64,000 nt of DNA from Stutzerimonas stutzeri (GTDB taxonomy: Bacteria > Pseudomonadota > Gammaproteobacteria > Pseudomonadales > Pseudomonadaceae): NCBI RefSeq assembly GCF_002890895.1, contig NZ_POUL01000002.1, positions 372,001 through 436,000 on the forward strand, given 5' to 3'. The position numbers and the translations under genes were made by a program. Every line of letters starts with the position of its first letter. The stretch's first letter is position 1. The notes beneath the pieces are model-generated. The model was not told the DNA's origin. It saw only the letters and a program-made list of their open reading frames with translations, and made no database searches. Of this stretch, positions 31,005 through 39,151 are shown piece after piece.

Positions 31005-31454
31005 ATGCTCGCTCCAGAATCAAAACCCGATAACGCCTCTGAACGCTACGCCAGCTCCTTCGATAACGTCACGCTGGATCATGACCCCTTCGTGGTCGGA
31101 CTCAAGGAACGGCTCCCTGCCGAACTGCGAGAAAGCTTTACCCCGCAGCAACTGGACGCGTTACGCAATGCTTTTGCGACCCGCTCGTGGGCCAGGCACA
31201 AGTTCGATTGGCGCGGAACCTTCAATCTGTGGAGCAACCAGTATTATTTCGTACTGGTTGGCGGGCGAAACAAGCGCAGCCTGAGCCGTGCTCAGCGGAG
31301 TCTGTCACTGGCGGCCAAGGCCGGCGCGATCACCACGTTTCTGTTCTTTTCAGCGCTGGTAGGCCTGGTCGCTCTGTACTTGGTGAAGTCGGCACTCGGT
31401 ATCAACCTGCTGCCAAATTACTCGCTGGGACTGTGGGACTGGTTCAAGGGCTGA
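31005..31454 (+). CDS. Small membrane protein of unknown function
   Basis: 149 residues. The first 95 are soluble and mixed charged (DPFVVGLKERLPAELRESFTPQQLDALRNAF); a basic patch (GGRNKRSLSRAQRSLSLAAK) precedes one membrane helix (about 109-130, ITTFLFFSALVGLVALYLV). The positive-inside rule places the N-terminal part in the cytoplasm. I do not recognise a family. It follows the LRR kinase gene by 47 bases on the same strand, so it could be a partner or substrate; that is speculation. It converges on the DUF2149 gene without a clear terminator. Confidence 0.7.
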   Translation: MLAPESKPDNASERYASSFDNVTLDHDPFVVGLKERLPAELRESFTPQQLDALRNAFATRSWARHKFDWRGTFNLWSNQYYFVLVGGRNKRSLSRAQRSLSLAAKAGAITTFLFFSALVGLVALYLVKSALGINLLPNYSLGLWDWFKG

Positions 31455-31495
31455 GGGCGGCACGTGGCCCCAGAATGATGCGGCTACAGCACGCC

Positions 31496-31795
31496 TCAAT
31501 CGCCGATCAGGATCAGCTTGCCGGTAGCCGGATCACGGAATACCTGGCCGACGCTTTGCAGCCCTTTTCCGCCGTCACCCTCAAGGCTGTCCGGCAGTTT
31601 GGGCAGCTCCCGTCCGCGCTCGACGGCAACCGGCTGCTTCGATGCATTCAGTTGTTGGAGCAAATCCGTCTGGGCGACAAGCGCCGCAATCAGTCCGCAG
31701 GCAAACACCAGCACGACATCGACCATGTTGGCTAGCGGGCCCAGCGGATCGTCGTCGCCAGCCGCGAACCGACTAGAGCGCCACCGCCGACTCAT
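31496..31795 (-). CDS. DUF2149 protein, ExbD/TolR-like membrane subunit
   Basis: 99 residues with one membrane helix near the N-terminus (about 24-41) and a C-terminal domain (50-99) that should face the periplasm. DPLGPLANMVDVVLVFACG has the spacing of the ExbD/TolR pattern PLVDVMLVLLIIF, including Asp26 at the position of the proton-carrying aspartate. DUF2149 proteins are known neighbours of MotA/TolQ/ExbB-like and CobN-like genes. The ATG at 31795 lies within the end of the upstream ExbB-like gene (23-base overlap), so synthesis is coupled. Family call is firm; the ExbD-like role is my inference. Confidence 0.82.
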   Translation of the reverse strand: MSRRWRSSRFAAGDDDPLGPLANMVDVVLVFACGLIAALVAQTDLLQQLNASKQPVAVERGRELPKLPDSLEGDGGKGLQSVGQVFRDPATGKLILIGD

Positions 31796-32249
31796 CTTCG
31801 CGCTCCTTGACTGTTTGGGCTTCCAACTCGTCCAGCAGCTCGTCGTACCAGCGCCTGCGTAAGCGTCCCAGTGCGAAGCCCAGCACGCCGATCAGCAAAC
31901 CCAGCACCGTCGTGTCGAAGGCTACACGCATAGCCACGCTGAGAATCTGGACATTGCCATCGCCCAGGGCTGCCAAGCCAGGGCCTAGCGGGATCAGCGT
32001 TCCCATCAGTCCCAGCATGGGACCTACCCGCGCCACCAGATCGGCTCGATCAAGCCTTCGGCGCGCGCGCCGCTCGATCTCTGCTGCCGGCAGCTGACCC
32101 CAACGGCGCAGCCCGCCAAATCGTTCGCCCATGGCGACTCCGGCATCGCAAATAGCCAGCGCCAACAGCCCGAACAGCCCCCAGGTAACCGGTTGCAAAA
32201 GCCAGCCCACCAGCAGGTGCAGCCAGCTGAACAATTGATTGTCGAACAC
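31773..32249 (-). CDS. MotA/TolQ/ExbB-family proton channel protein
   Basis: About 158 residues with three hydrophobic segments (about 6-34, 78-100 and 112-131). LVARVGPMLGLMGTLIPLGPGL followed by FDTTVLGLLIGVLGFALGRLRRRWYDELLDELE is the TolQ/ExbB core, with the Gly/Pro and Thr residues that line the proton path. The frame is open to 32285, inside the CobN-like gene. GTG 32249 starts one base after the CobN-like stop and has GAGAGGAG upstream, so it is chosen; starts further upstream are possible. It forms an operon with CobN-like and DUF2149 genes. No TonB gene or outer-membrane receptor adjoins it. Confidence 0.85.
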   Translation of the reverse strand: MFDNQLFSWLHLLVGWLLQPVTWGLFGLLALAICDAGVAMGERFGGLRRWGQLPAAEIERRARRRLDRADLVARVGPMLGLMGTLIPLGPGLAALGDGNVQILSVAMRVAFDTTVLGLLIGVLGFALGRLRRRWYDELLDELEAQTVKEREDESAVAL

Positions 32250-32250
32250 G

Positions 32251-35200
32251 TTATGCAGCTCCTCTCGACCGTGGCCCACGTCCACGCCAAATCCCCAGCC
32301 CCAACAACAGCAGAGCGATCAACCCTGCCAGCCAGAGATATTGGCTGGCGCTTCGATCACCTTGTGTTTCAGCCTGACCTGGCTCCGCCTGCGGCGTCTC
32401 GGCCTCCGGCTGTATCTCACGAATGCTGCTTGGCGTATTTGGTTGCGGCGCTTTGCGCAGCGCAGAATCCAGCCGCGCCTGCAAAGGTTCACGCAGTGTT
32501 TCCGGGAGCTTGGGCATCAGCCATTCGAACATCGGATGGTCCGGCCGGGTATGTCCGCTTCCTGGCAAACCATGCTCAGCGACCAAGACGGCGAACTGTT
32601 TGGCCAGCGCTTGCTGGGTCGCCTCGTCGGCCTTCCAGAAGCCCTTCTGAATCGCTACCAGCATAATCGCGAGCATGTTGCTTTTGACGTGTACGTTGGC
32701 GCCCTGCTCGAGAAATTCATCGATACCCAGCGCGTGCTTGTCATCGAGATAAACCGACTTGACTTCCCCCCAGGCACTGTCGGTGATGATGTCGGGATTG
32801 GTGACCTGCCAGCCCCACAGATATTCCAGAAACTCACTGCCCATGGTCCGTGCGCCAGCGTAGTCATGTTGCATCAACGCTTTGATCCAGGCGGGATTCA
32901 GGAATCTTCCGCGCATTTCGGCCAGCAGTGCCTCCTGCAACGGCTCGAGGCGCACCTTGCGCGGATCGTTGTGCCAGCTGACGAAATTCTCTGGCGCTTT
33001 TCCACTCAGGTGCTCGACGGCCATGCTCAGCCCGCCGAGGTAATCAAACGCATCATTGTTGTCCATCAGTCCATACAGGTTGCTGGACCGCCCGAGGTAG
33101 GTGCGGGTGACGTGTTTAAGGCTTTCCTCGAACACTGCCTGAACGGGCTCGCCCTGATGCTTCAAACCATAAGCATGGCCCATGCGATTGACGTAACTAC
33201 GCGCAAGCTGACCGCGTTCCTGCCAGCTGCCGGAGCGCTCGACAAGCGTATTGACACCGGCGCCATAAGCGCCTGGTGCAACACCGAACAGCCGCAGCGC
33301 AGCAAGGCTGCCTGCCTGTTCGGCGTCCGCACCCGCGTCGAGCCGCCGAGCGGCATCCCTGACCCAATTGGCCGCCACCAGGTTTAGCTGCAGGCTTTCG
33401 TTGCCGGCGTTGGCGAGTGGCCCGAGGGGCTGCAGAGCCGCATCCAGTGCGGTGCGCAAAGCGGGATAGTCGCGCCGGATAGTTTCGCTGGCGCCGTCCA
33501 GCGCAAGCAGTACACCGCGTTCAAGCAGCGCAAGCTGATCGGCATAGAGGTCGCGGAACAGACCGGAAGTGGTAAACATCAGGTCGCGCCGCTCGCGTCC
33601 GGCCGCTGCCGGCATCCTCTTGATGCCTTCGACGATGCCCCGGCTGTTCCAGACAGGTTCTACTCCGAGCAACGCCAAACCGAAGGCAATCATGGCGCCT
33701 TCGTCCCGCACGGTGTCGGACGCCCATAAAATGACTGCTTCGCGTCCACCCTGCTCCGTCGGGCGTTCGCGCGCGCGCTCGGCCAACTCGTGGCCGATGT
33801 TCCAACCAATGCGACTCGGGATCAGGCTGCTGTCGAGCGCGTGAAAATTTCGTCCAGTCGGCAGCGCTTCCGGCGTACGGATCGGGTCATTGCCCTTTCC
33901 TGGCGCGACGAATCCGCCATTGAGGGCGTCAATCAGCGCCTGCATTTCTGCAGCCGGCGAATCAACCAGTGCCTGTCGGTAACGCGCCTGATCAGTGTTC
34001 ATGGATGCAAACAAAGTATCCACGGCTTCCGGCGCCCAGGGCTTGCCGAACACATGCAAACCGAGCGGCATGAAGCGCTCCTGGATATTCGTCAGGTAAT
34101 GCCCGACCTCATGCACCAGCAGGTCATCGTCCACCTGTTCGAAATCGATTCCGCGGGCGGCCAGCGGCTCGGCCATGGACGCGCGCAGTTCTGGCTCCAG
34201 ACCGGAACGGGTGACCAGTCGCTTGATTTCGGCAATGGTGGCTCGCCGCGCCGGGCCTTCGCTGCTGCCAGTACCCGTCTCGAAGCTCTCGATCAACTGG
34301 CGCAGCTTGAGCAGATCGTCATACAGCGGGGTAGCCACCAGCGGCGGCGTCAGGTGATCGATCATGACGGCAAGGCCGCGGCGTTTGGCCTGAATTCCTT
34401 CGCCAACGCCGTCGACAATGTAGGGATAGATGCTCGGCAGGTCGCCGACGATCTGCGTCGGATAGTCCTCAGCGCTGAGTCCTGCTCGACGTCGTGGCAA
34501 GAACTCGTAGGTGGAATGGCGACCGAGGTGGATCAGCGCATCGGCTCTGAACTCGTCATGTAGCCAGTGATACAGGGCCAGGTACTGATGGGGTGGAGGA
34601 AATACCAGGTTGGCGTGCAGCAGTTCCTCATCGACCTCCCAGCCCCTGGGTGGCTGCGGCCCGATGAAAATATTGCCAAACCGTACCCCCGGCAGGACCA
34701 TCTGGCCGTCATGCACCATGACCTGACCCGGCGCCTCACCCCAGCCACGCAGCCCCTCGATACCGGTATCCGCCAGCGCCTGGATCAGGTTTTCGGCCTG
34801 CTCCCAATCAGCCAGGCCCGGCTGACTAAGTGCCTGCTCATAGAACGTTTCGAGTTGCGCCAGTAGATCCAGCGCGCGCTCGCGGGCCGGATGCACAACA
34901 CCGTCGAGCACATGGTGCAACTCGCTGGAACCTGTTTTCAGCGTCAACCGGGCGCTGTCGAGATGTGAGGCGTGCAGCGCACGACGCATTTGTGCGTTCC
35001 AGTATCCCAACGGGCCCTGCACCATCTCGGCCTGCATTGCCGAAGGCAGCGAACGGAACCAACGACGGTAGCTATGAGTGTTGACGGTAACGGCTTTCTT
35101 CGCCATCGCAGCCAGCGCGTCGCCCTGTTCAGGCAGATTGACGCCCTGCTCCTGCAGCTGTTCCAGCAAGTGCTCCGGCGAGTCCGGCAAGGTGCCGGTG

Positions 35201-36528
35201 TTGTAGCCTTCGGCTTTCAAGCGTTGAAGAATGGCGAACAGCGATTGCGGTACATCCAGGTTGTCTGCCCCGATGTTGTGCCGCCCTGGTGGATGGTTGT
35301 AGTAGATGAGAGCCAGCCGCTTGTCCGCATTGGGCTTGGTTTGCAATTGATGCCAACGGGCCAGGCGCGCCGCCATGGCCTCGACACGAGATGGCATCGG
35401 CTGGCTGAAGCCAAAGCGAATCCCTGAGTTCGGGTCGATCTGCGACGACTCCCACGCCGCCAGCACCATCGGCTGACTGGTGCCCTGCAATTCCGGCATT
35501 GCAAGCTGGTAATGCACCTTGTCGCGAGCGAGCCCATCACTGGACAGCTGCCACGCGTTCTCATCTCGGTCATCCAGACGCAGCGCCTTCAGCACGGGCA
35601 CATTGAGTTGACTCAGCAGCTCCGTGGCGTCTTCACGACCCTCGCCGCCACCAAGCACAAAATCTTGCAGCACGACGACCGCTGCCAGTGGTGGATGTTC
35701 TGCGCTGTTGAGCCAGCGCAGCGCCTGTAGTGTGCCGTAGCCCCAGCTGCCAAAGAGACTGACGCACGCGATATCGCGTTGTTGCAGCGTCTGACACAGC
35801 GCATCGTTGAGGTCGGAATCTCCGCGTCGGTCAGCTCGCCCATGGTCGATCACCGCGACCAATCGCTCACCGCGCCAAGCCAGCTCCGACGACTCCTTTA
35901 TCGTCCCATCTTGATAGAACCGCAACGCCGGCCTCGCCTTTGCAGGCTCGGCGTTGCCGCGTGAAGTGCCACGAGCCGTCAACCAGGCCAGCAAACGCGC
36001 AATATTGTCGCTGCCACCAGCCAGCCAATAGCTGCGCGCTTCTATCCATTGCGCCTGGATCGGATTGGCCGCCGCCAGTGAGTGCACCCAGTCACCCAGG
36101 TCGCCGCCGGGTTTCTCAGCACCGAAGCGCACAGCCTGGTCTCGGTTGGCAAAGAGCATGAGTCCATCGCTACGGCTTAGCGCCACTAGCGCCTGGTCAC
36201 TGTGCATGATGAAGCGCTCGCCAGCGCTGTGTTGGTCGATCAGCGGGCGCAACCGCTCCGCTTCTGGCCCGAATACGCCAACCACGAGCAAACGCGTTCC
36301 GCTGGCAAGCCATTGGCCGACCTCGGCATCGTCCAGCTCAGCCAGCTGTTCGGGGGTGCGCGCGCTGACGGCACGGTCGGGGTATCGTTGCTTGAAGATG
36401 GCCGCGGCTGAAGCGAACTCGGCAGCGCTGTACTGCGAAATGATCGCATTGACCTGATTGGCACTGGCCGGCACCGTTGGAGCCAGCAGCAGAAGCGCCA
36501 GAAACACGCAGCGAAACGCGAAAGACAT
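32251..36528 (-). CDS. Exported, membrane-anchored CobN-family chelatase
   Basis: 1425-residue member of the CobN/magnesium-chelatase H family. It differs from cytoplasmic CobN by a signal peptide (MSFAFRCVFLALLLLAPTVPASA, cleavage before NQ) and a C-terminal membrane helix (YLWLAGLIALLLLGLGIW) followed by RGRGPRSR. The catalytic core is kept: LIHLGRHSTYEFLP (about 665-676), GEGIQAKRRGLAVMIDHLTPP, GWNIGHELA and NPAWIKALMQHDYAGA. The frame opens at 36741, but that part is the riboswitch; ATG 36528 has GGAGTGGGC before it. Downstream are ExbB- and DUF2149-type genes; CobS/CobT partners are absent. It resembles the CobN-like HmuS of Bacteroidetes haem operons in architecture. Substrate (corrinoid, cobalt or haem) is not known. 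Confidence 0.88.
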   Translation of the reverse strand: MSFAFRCVFLALLLLAPTVPASANQVNAIISQYSAAEFASAAAIFKQRYPDRAVSARTPEQLAELDDAEVGQWLASGTRLLVVGVFGPEAERLRPLIDQHSAGERFIMHSDQALVALSRSDGLMLFANRDQAVRFGAEKPGGDLGDWVHSLAAANPIQAQWIEARSYWLAGGSDNIARLLAWLTARGTSRGNAEPAKARPALRFYQDGTIKESSELAWRGERLVAVIDHGRADRRGDSDLNDALCQTLQQRDIACVSLFGSWGYGTLQALRWLNSAEHPPLAAVVVLQDFVLGGGEGREDATELLSQLNVPVLKALRLDDRDENAWQLSSDGLARDKVHYQLAMPELQGTSQPMVLAAWESSQIDPNSGIRFGFSQPMPSRVEAMAARLARWHQLQTKPNADKRLALIYYNHPPGRHNIGADNLDVPQSLFAILQRLKAEGYNTGTLPDSPEHLLEQLQEQGVNLPEQGDALAAMAKKAVTVNTHSYRRWFRSLPSAMQAEMVQGPLGYWNAQMRRALHASHLDSARLTLKTGSSELHHVLDGVVHPARERALDLLAQLETFYEQALSQPGLADWEQAENLIQALADTGIEGLRGWGEAPGQVMVHDGQMVLPGVRFGNIFIGPQPPRGWEVDEELLHANLVFPPPHQYLALYHWLHDEFRADALIHLGRHSTYEFLPRRRAGLSAEDYPTQIVGDLPSIYPYIVDGVGEGIQAKRRGLAVMIDHLTPPLVATPLYDDLLKLRQLIESFETGTGSSEGPARRATIAEIKRLVTRSGLEPELRASMAEPLAARGIDFEQVDDDLLVHEVGHYLTNIQERFMPLGLHVFGKPWAPEAVDTLFASMNTDQARYRQALVDSPAAEMQALIDALNGGFVAPGKGNDPIRTPEALPTGRNFHALDSSLIPSRIGWNIGHELAERARERPTEQGGREAVILWASDTVRDEGAMIAFGLALLGVEPVWNSRGIVEGIKRMPAAAGRERRDLMFTTSGLFRDLYADQLALLERGVLLALDGASETIRRDYPALRTALDAALQPLGPLANAGNESLQLNLVAANWVRDAARRLDAGADAEQAGSLAALRLFGVAPGAYGAGVNTLVERSGSWQERGQLARSYVNRMGHAYGLKHQGEPVQAVFEESLKHVTRTYLGRSSNLYGLMDNNDAFDYLGGLSMAVEHLSGKAPENFVSWHNDPRKVRLEPLQEALLAEMRGRFLNPAWIKALMQHDYAGARTMGSEFLEYLWGWQVTNPDIITDSAWGEVKSVYLDDKHALGIDEFLEQGANVHVKSNMLAIMLVAIQKGFWKADEATQQALAKQFAVLVAEHGLPGSGHTRPDHPMFEWLMPKLPETLREPLQARLDSALRKAPQPNTPSSIREIQPEAETPQAEPGQAETQGDRSASQYLWLAGLIALLLLGLGIWRGRGPRSRGAA

Positions 36529-36597
36529 GCCCACTCCATCCGGGTGCAGTGGGCAACAGAACTGCCGCTGACCAGACAGGCAGACGGCATACTCTGA

Positions 36598-36735
36598 GGA
36601 CGTCGCCCACCGCGACTGTTCCTGGGAAGTACGGGCTGGTATCGGGCTCAGTCGAATCGACTCTACCGTTGCGGGGGCAGCATCAGCTTGCACTGATTTC
36701 CCATTTAACCCGGACCAAGATCCGGGCACCACGCA
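36598..36735 (-). promoter_or_regulatory. Cobalamin (B12) riboswitch
   Basis: Read on the minus strand: GGTGCCCGG (near 36730), TGGGAA, the hairpin ATCAGTGCAAGCTGAT (36697-36682), the hallmark GCTGCCCCCGCAACGG (36681-36666), and GAGCCCGATACCAGCC (36649-36634), followed by GTCGC-GGTGG-GCGAC (36616-36602), which fits the loop that makes the kissing contact. These are the conserved blocks of the cobalamin riboswitch in the right order. It ends about 70 bases before the start of the CobN-like gene, so B12 should repress the whole CobN-ExbB-DUF2149 operon by blocking translation or transcription. Confidence 0.92.
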
Positions 36736-36908
36736 CTTCATGTATTCAACCGCTAGGCGGCCAAGCCGCGAACCTTACGCGCCGGCCTGGGCAAGATCAA
36801 GCAACGACAGACCTGACGATGCATTGGCTCAGTTGGTTATCGGATCGATAGCTGCAGAAGCTGGATTGCTGACTAGACTTCAGAACAGCGAGCCTTGCGG
36901 AGACAGTT

Positions 36909-37127
36909 ATGAGTGAAGACCGGCAACCCAAATCGCTCACGCTGCGGCAGATGCTTCAAAGCATGCTGGCCGGCGCTTTGGGCGTGCAAAGCGGGAAAAA
37001 TCGAGAACGGGACTTCAGCCACGGTAAACCCAGCCACTTCATTCTTCTGGGCATCGGATTCACCGTAGCGTTCGTTCTGGTGATACTCGGCGTCGTCAAG
37101 CTGGTGCTCTATCTGGTCGGCGTTTGA
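36909..37127 (+). CDS. DUF2970 membrane protein
   Basis: 72-residue protein starting MSEDRQPKSLTLRQMLQSML. The N-terminal amphipathic stretch LRQMLQSMLAGALGVQSGKNRERDFSHGKPSHFI is the DUF2970 signature, and one membrane helix follows (LLGIGFTVAFVLVILGVVKLVLYLVGV). GGAGACAGTT precedes the ATG. It is divergent from the riboswitch-controlled operon and faces a 37-codon minus-strand ORF. Function unknown. Confidence 0.85.
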   Translation: MSEDRQPKSLTLRQMLQSMLAGALGVQSGKNRERDFSHGKPSHFILLGIGFTVAFVLVILGVVKLVLYLVGV

Positions 37128-37150
37128 TCGGTTACCAGGAGCCGCCTGGT

Positions 37151-37264
37151 CTACTGGTGGCTTACCCAGAACACTGCGGTCGCTACTGCGAGCAGGATCA
37201 GAAAGAAGATCGCGGCGGCATCTGCGCGGCTGTCATTATCATGGCGATTAAAATGCTCTGACAC
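37151..37264 (-). CDS. Putative 37-residue membrane peptide
   Basis: A GTG-started frame reads (M)SEHFNRHDNDSRADAAAI followed by FFLILLAVATAVFWVSHQ and a TAG stop. A charged N-terminal half plus one membrane helix and a polar end is a sensible small membrane protein, and AAGG lies about 9 bases upstream of the GTG. It occupies the gap between the DUF2970 gene and cysI and converges on the former. Too short for ordinary gene callers; conservation was not tested, so it stays a candidate. Confidence 0.5.
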   Translation of the reverse strand: MSEHFNRHDNDSRADAAAIFFLILLAVATAVFWVSHQ

Positions 37265-37492
37265 AGCGGTATACCTTGTCGTTGAGGATCGCATTGATTG
37301 CAGTTAAGACCATGCATACGGAGCGCTCAAGGCCAGTGATTGAAATGCCTGAAAAGCAGCGTTTCGTTCTAAACATATTCCCAAACATCACTTTTGCGCA
37401 TAAACGCTAGCTGGTATCGTGCCGGCCTCCCATCAACGGGTGCGCGGCCGTGCGCGCAGAAGCTGTAGACAGCCTGAAAAAACAGGACATTT
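37265..37492. other. cysI upstream region
   Basis: About 230 bases with no gene. Relatively AT-rich around 37360-37410 (AAACATATTCCCAAACATCACTTTTGCGCATAAACGC in two parts), which probably holds the cysI promoter and a CysB-type site. I could not place a reliable CysB motif because its consensus is weak. Confidence 0.35.
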
Positions 37493-39151
37493 ATGTACGT
37501 ATACGACCAGTATGACCAACACATCATCGAGGATCGCGTGCGTCAGTTCCGTGACCAGATTCGCCGCTATCTCGCCGGTGAACTGACTGACGCAGAACTG
37601 TTGCCTCTTCGCCTGCAAAACGGTCTGTACATCCAGCGCTATGCGCCGATGCTGCGTATTGCTGTGCCCTATGGGCTGTTGTCGTCTACTCAGATCCGCA
37701 AGCTGGCCGACATCACTCGCAAGTACGACAAGGGTTATGCCCATATCAGCACCCGGACCAACGTTCAGCTCAACTGGCCGGAACTGGAAGACGTACCCGA
37801 TATTCTTGGCGAACTCGCAACTGTCCAGATGCATGCCATCCAGACCAGCGGCAACTGCATTCGTAACACCACCACCGACCAGTTCGCCGGCGTTGCCAAG
37901 GACGAGCTCATCGACCCACGTCCCTGGTGCGAAATCATTCGTCAGTGGTCGACCTTCCACCCGGAATTCGCATTCCTGCCGCGCAAGTTCAAGATCGCCG
38001 TTAACGGCGCCGTGAGCGACCGTGCCGCAATCGAAGTGCATGACATTGGTCTCGAAGCGATAAACAACGATGCCGGCGAGCTGGGCTTCCGCGTGTCGGT
38101 CGGTGGCGGCCTTGGCCGAACGCCGATCGTAGGCAGCTTCATCAATGAATTTTTGCCATGGCAGCACCTGCTGACCTATCTCGATGCGATCCTGCGCGTA
38201 TACAACCGCTATGGCCGTCGTGACAACAAGTTCAAGGCGCGGATCAAGATCCTGGTCAAAGCGCTTACCCCGGAAGTGTTCGCCGAGCGTGTCGAGGCTG
38301 AATGGTCTTATCTGAAAGACGGCGCAAATACACTGACCGAGGCCGAAGTCGACCGGGTCAGCAAATTCTTCGTCGATCCCGCTTACAAGCCTCTGGACGA
38401 CCAGAGCGCTGCACTCGCGCAGCTTGATGCGGAGCATCCCGGCTTCGCTCGCTGGCGGGAGCGGAATGTCGTCGCTCATAAAAAGCCCGGCTATGCAGCC
38501 GTAACGCTGTCCCTGAAAAGCACCGGCGTAGCCCCGGGTGATGTGACAGACAAGCAGCTCGACACCATTGCCGATCTGGCGGACCGATACAGCTTTGGCG
38601 AAGTACGCAACTCTCACGAGCAGAACATGATCCTGGCCGATGTCGAGCAGGCACGCCTGTTCGAACTCTGGCATGAGCTGCGGGAACTGGGTGTCGCCAC
38701 GCCGAACATCGGCTTGCTGACCGACATCATCTGCTGCCCGGGCGGCGATTTCTGCTCCCTGGCCAATGCCAAATCGATCCCGATTGCCGAAGCTATCCAG
38801 CGCCGCTTCGATGACATGGATTACCTGTTCGATATCGGTGATGTCGACCTGAACATTTCGGGCTGCATGAACGCCTGTGGGCACCACCATGTAGGCCACA
38901 TCGGCATCCTTGGCGTGGACAAGAAAGGCGCCGAGTTCTATCAGGTTTCGCTCGGTGGAAGTTCCGGGCGCAACGCGAGTCTCGGCCAGATACTCGGCCC
39001 TTCATTTGCTCAGGATGTCATGCCCGATGTGATCGAAAAGGTCATCGGCGTCTACGTGGAGTACCGTACTGAAGATGAACAGTTTCTCGATACTTTCCGC
39101 CGAATCGGTATCGACCCCTTCAAGGAGCGTGTCTATGCAGCGAATCATTAA
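37493..39151 (+). CDS. cysI: Sulfite reductase haemoprotein (nitrite/sulfite reductase family)
   Basis: 552-residue sirohaem and 4Fe-4S enzyme that reduces sulfite to sulfide for cysteine synthesis. Two ferredoxin-like halves are visible; the cluster ligands are in CCPGGDFCSLA and GCMNACGHHH. ISTRTNVQLNWPEL and SGNCIRNTTTDQFAG are family motifs of the substrate pocket. It belongs to the ferredoxin-linked type found in Pseudomonas, with no CysJ flavoprotein gene beside it. The DUF934 gene overlaps its end by 17 bases. It is expected to respond to sulfur supply. Confidence 0.93.
   Translation: MYVYDQYDQHIIEDRVRQFRDQIRRYLAGELTDAELLPLRLQNGLYIQRYAPMLRIAVPYGLLSSTQIRKLADITRKYDKGYAHISTRTNVQLNWPELEDVPDILGELATVQMHAIQTSGNCIRNTTTDQFAGVAKDELIDPRPWCEIIRQWSTFHPEFAFLPRKFKIAVNGAVSDRAAIEVHDIGLEAINNDAGELGFRVSVGGGLGRTPIVGSFINEFLPWQHLLTYLDAILRVYNRYGRRDNKFKARIKILVKALTPEVFAERVEAEWSYLKDGANTLTEAEVDRVSKFFVDPAYKPLDDQSAALAQLDAEHPGFARWRERNVVAHKKPGYAAVTLSLKSTGVAPGDVTDKQLDTIADLADRYSFGEVRNSHEQNMILADVEQARLFELWHELRELGVATPNIGLLTDIICCPGGDFCSLANAKSIPIAEAIQRRFDDMDYLFDIGDVDLNISGCMNACGHHHVGHIGILGVDKKGAEFYQVSLGGSSGRNASLGQILGPSFAQDVMPDVIEKVIGVYVEYRTEDEQFLDTFRRIGIDPFKERVYAANH

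Noticed and set aside
32239..33387. 382-codon plus-strand frame opposite the CobN-like gene
   Set aside because: Shadow of the CobN-like gene; no start signals or recognisable motifs.
36529..36741. N-terminal 71-codon extension of the CobN-like protein
   Set aside because: This stretch holds the conserved blocks of a cobalamin riboswitch, and the ATG at 36528 starts a typical signal peptide with a good ribosome site.
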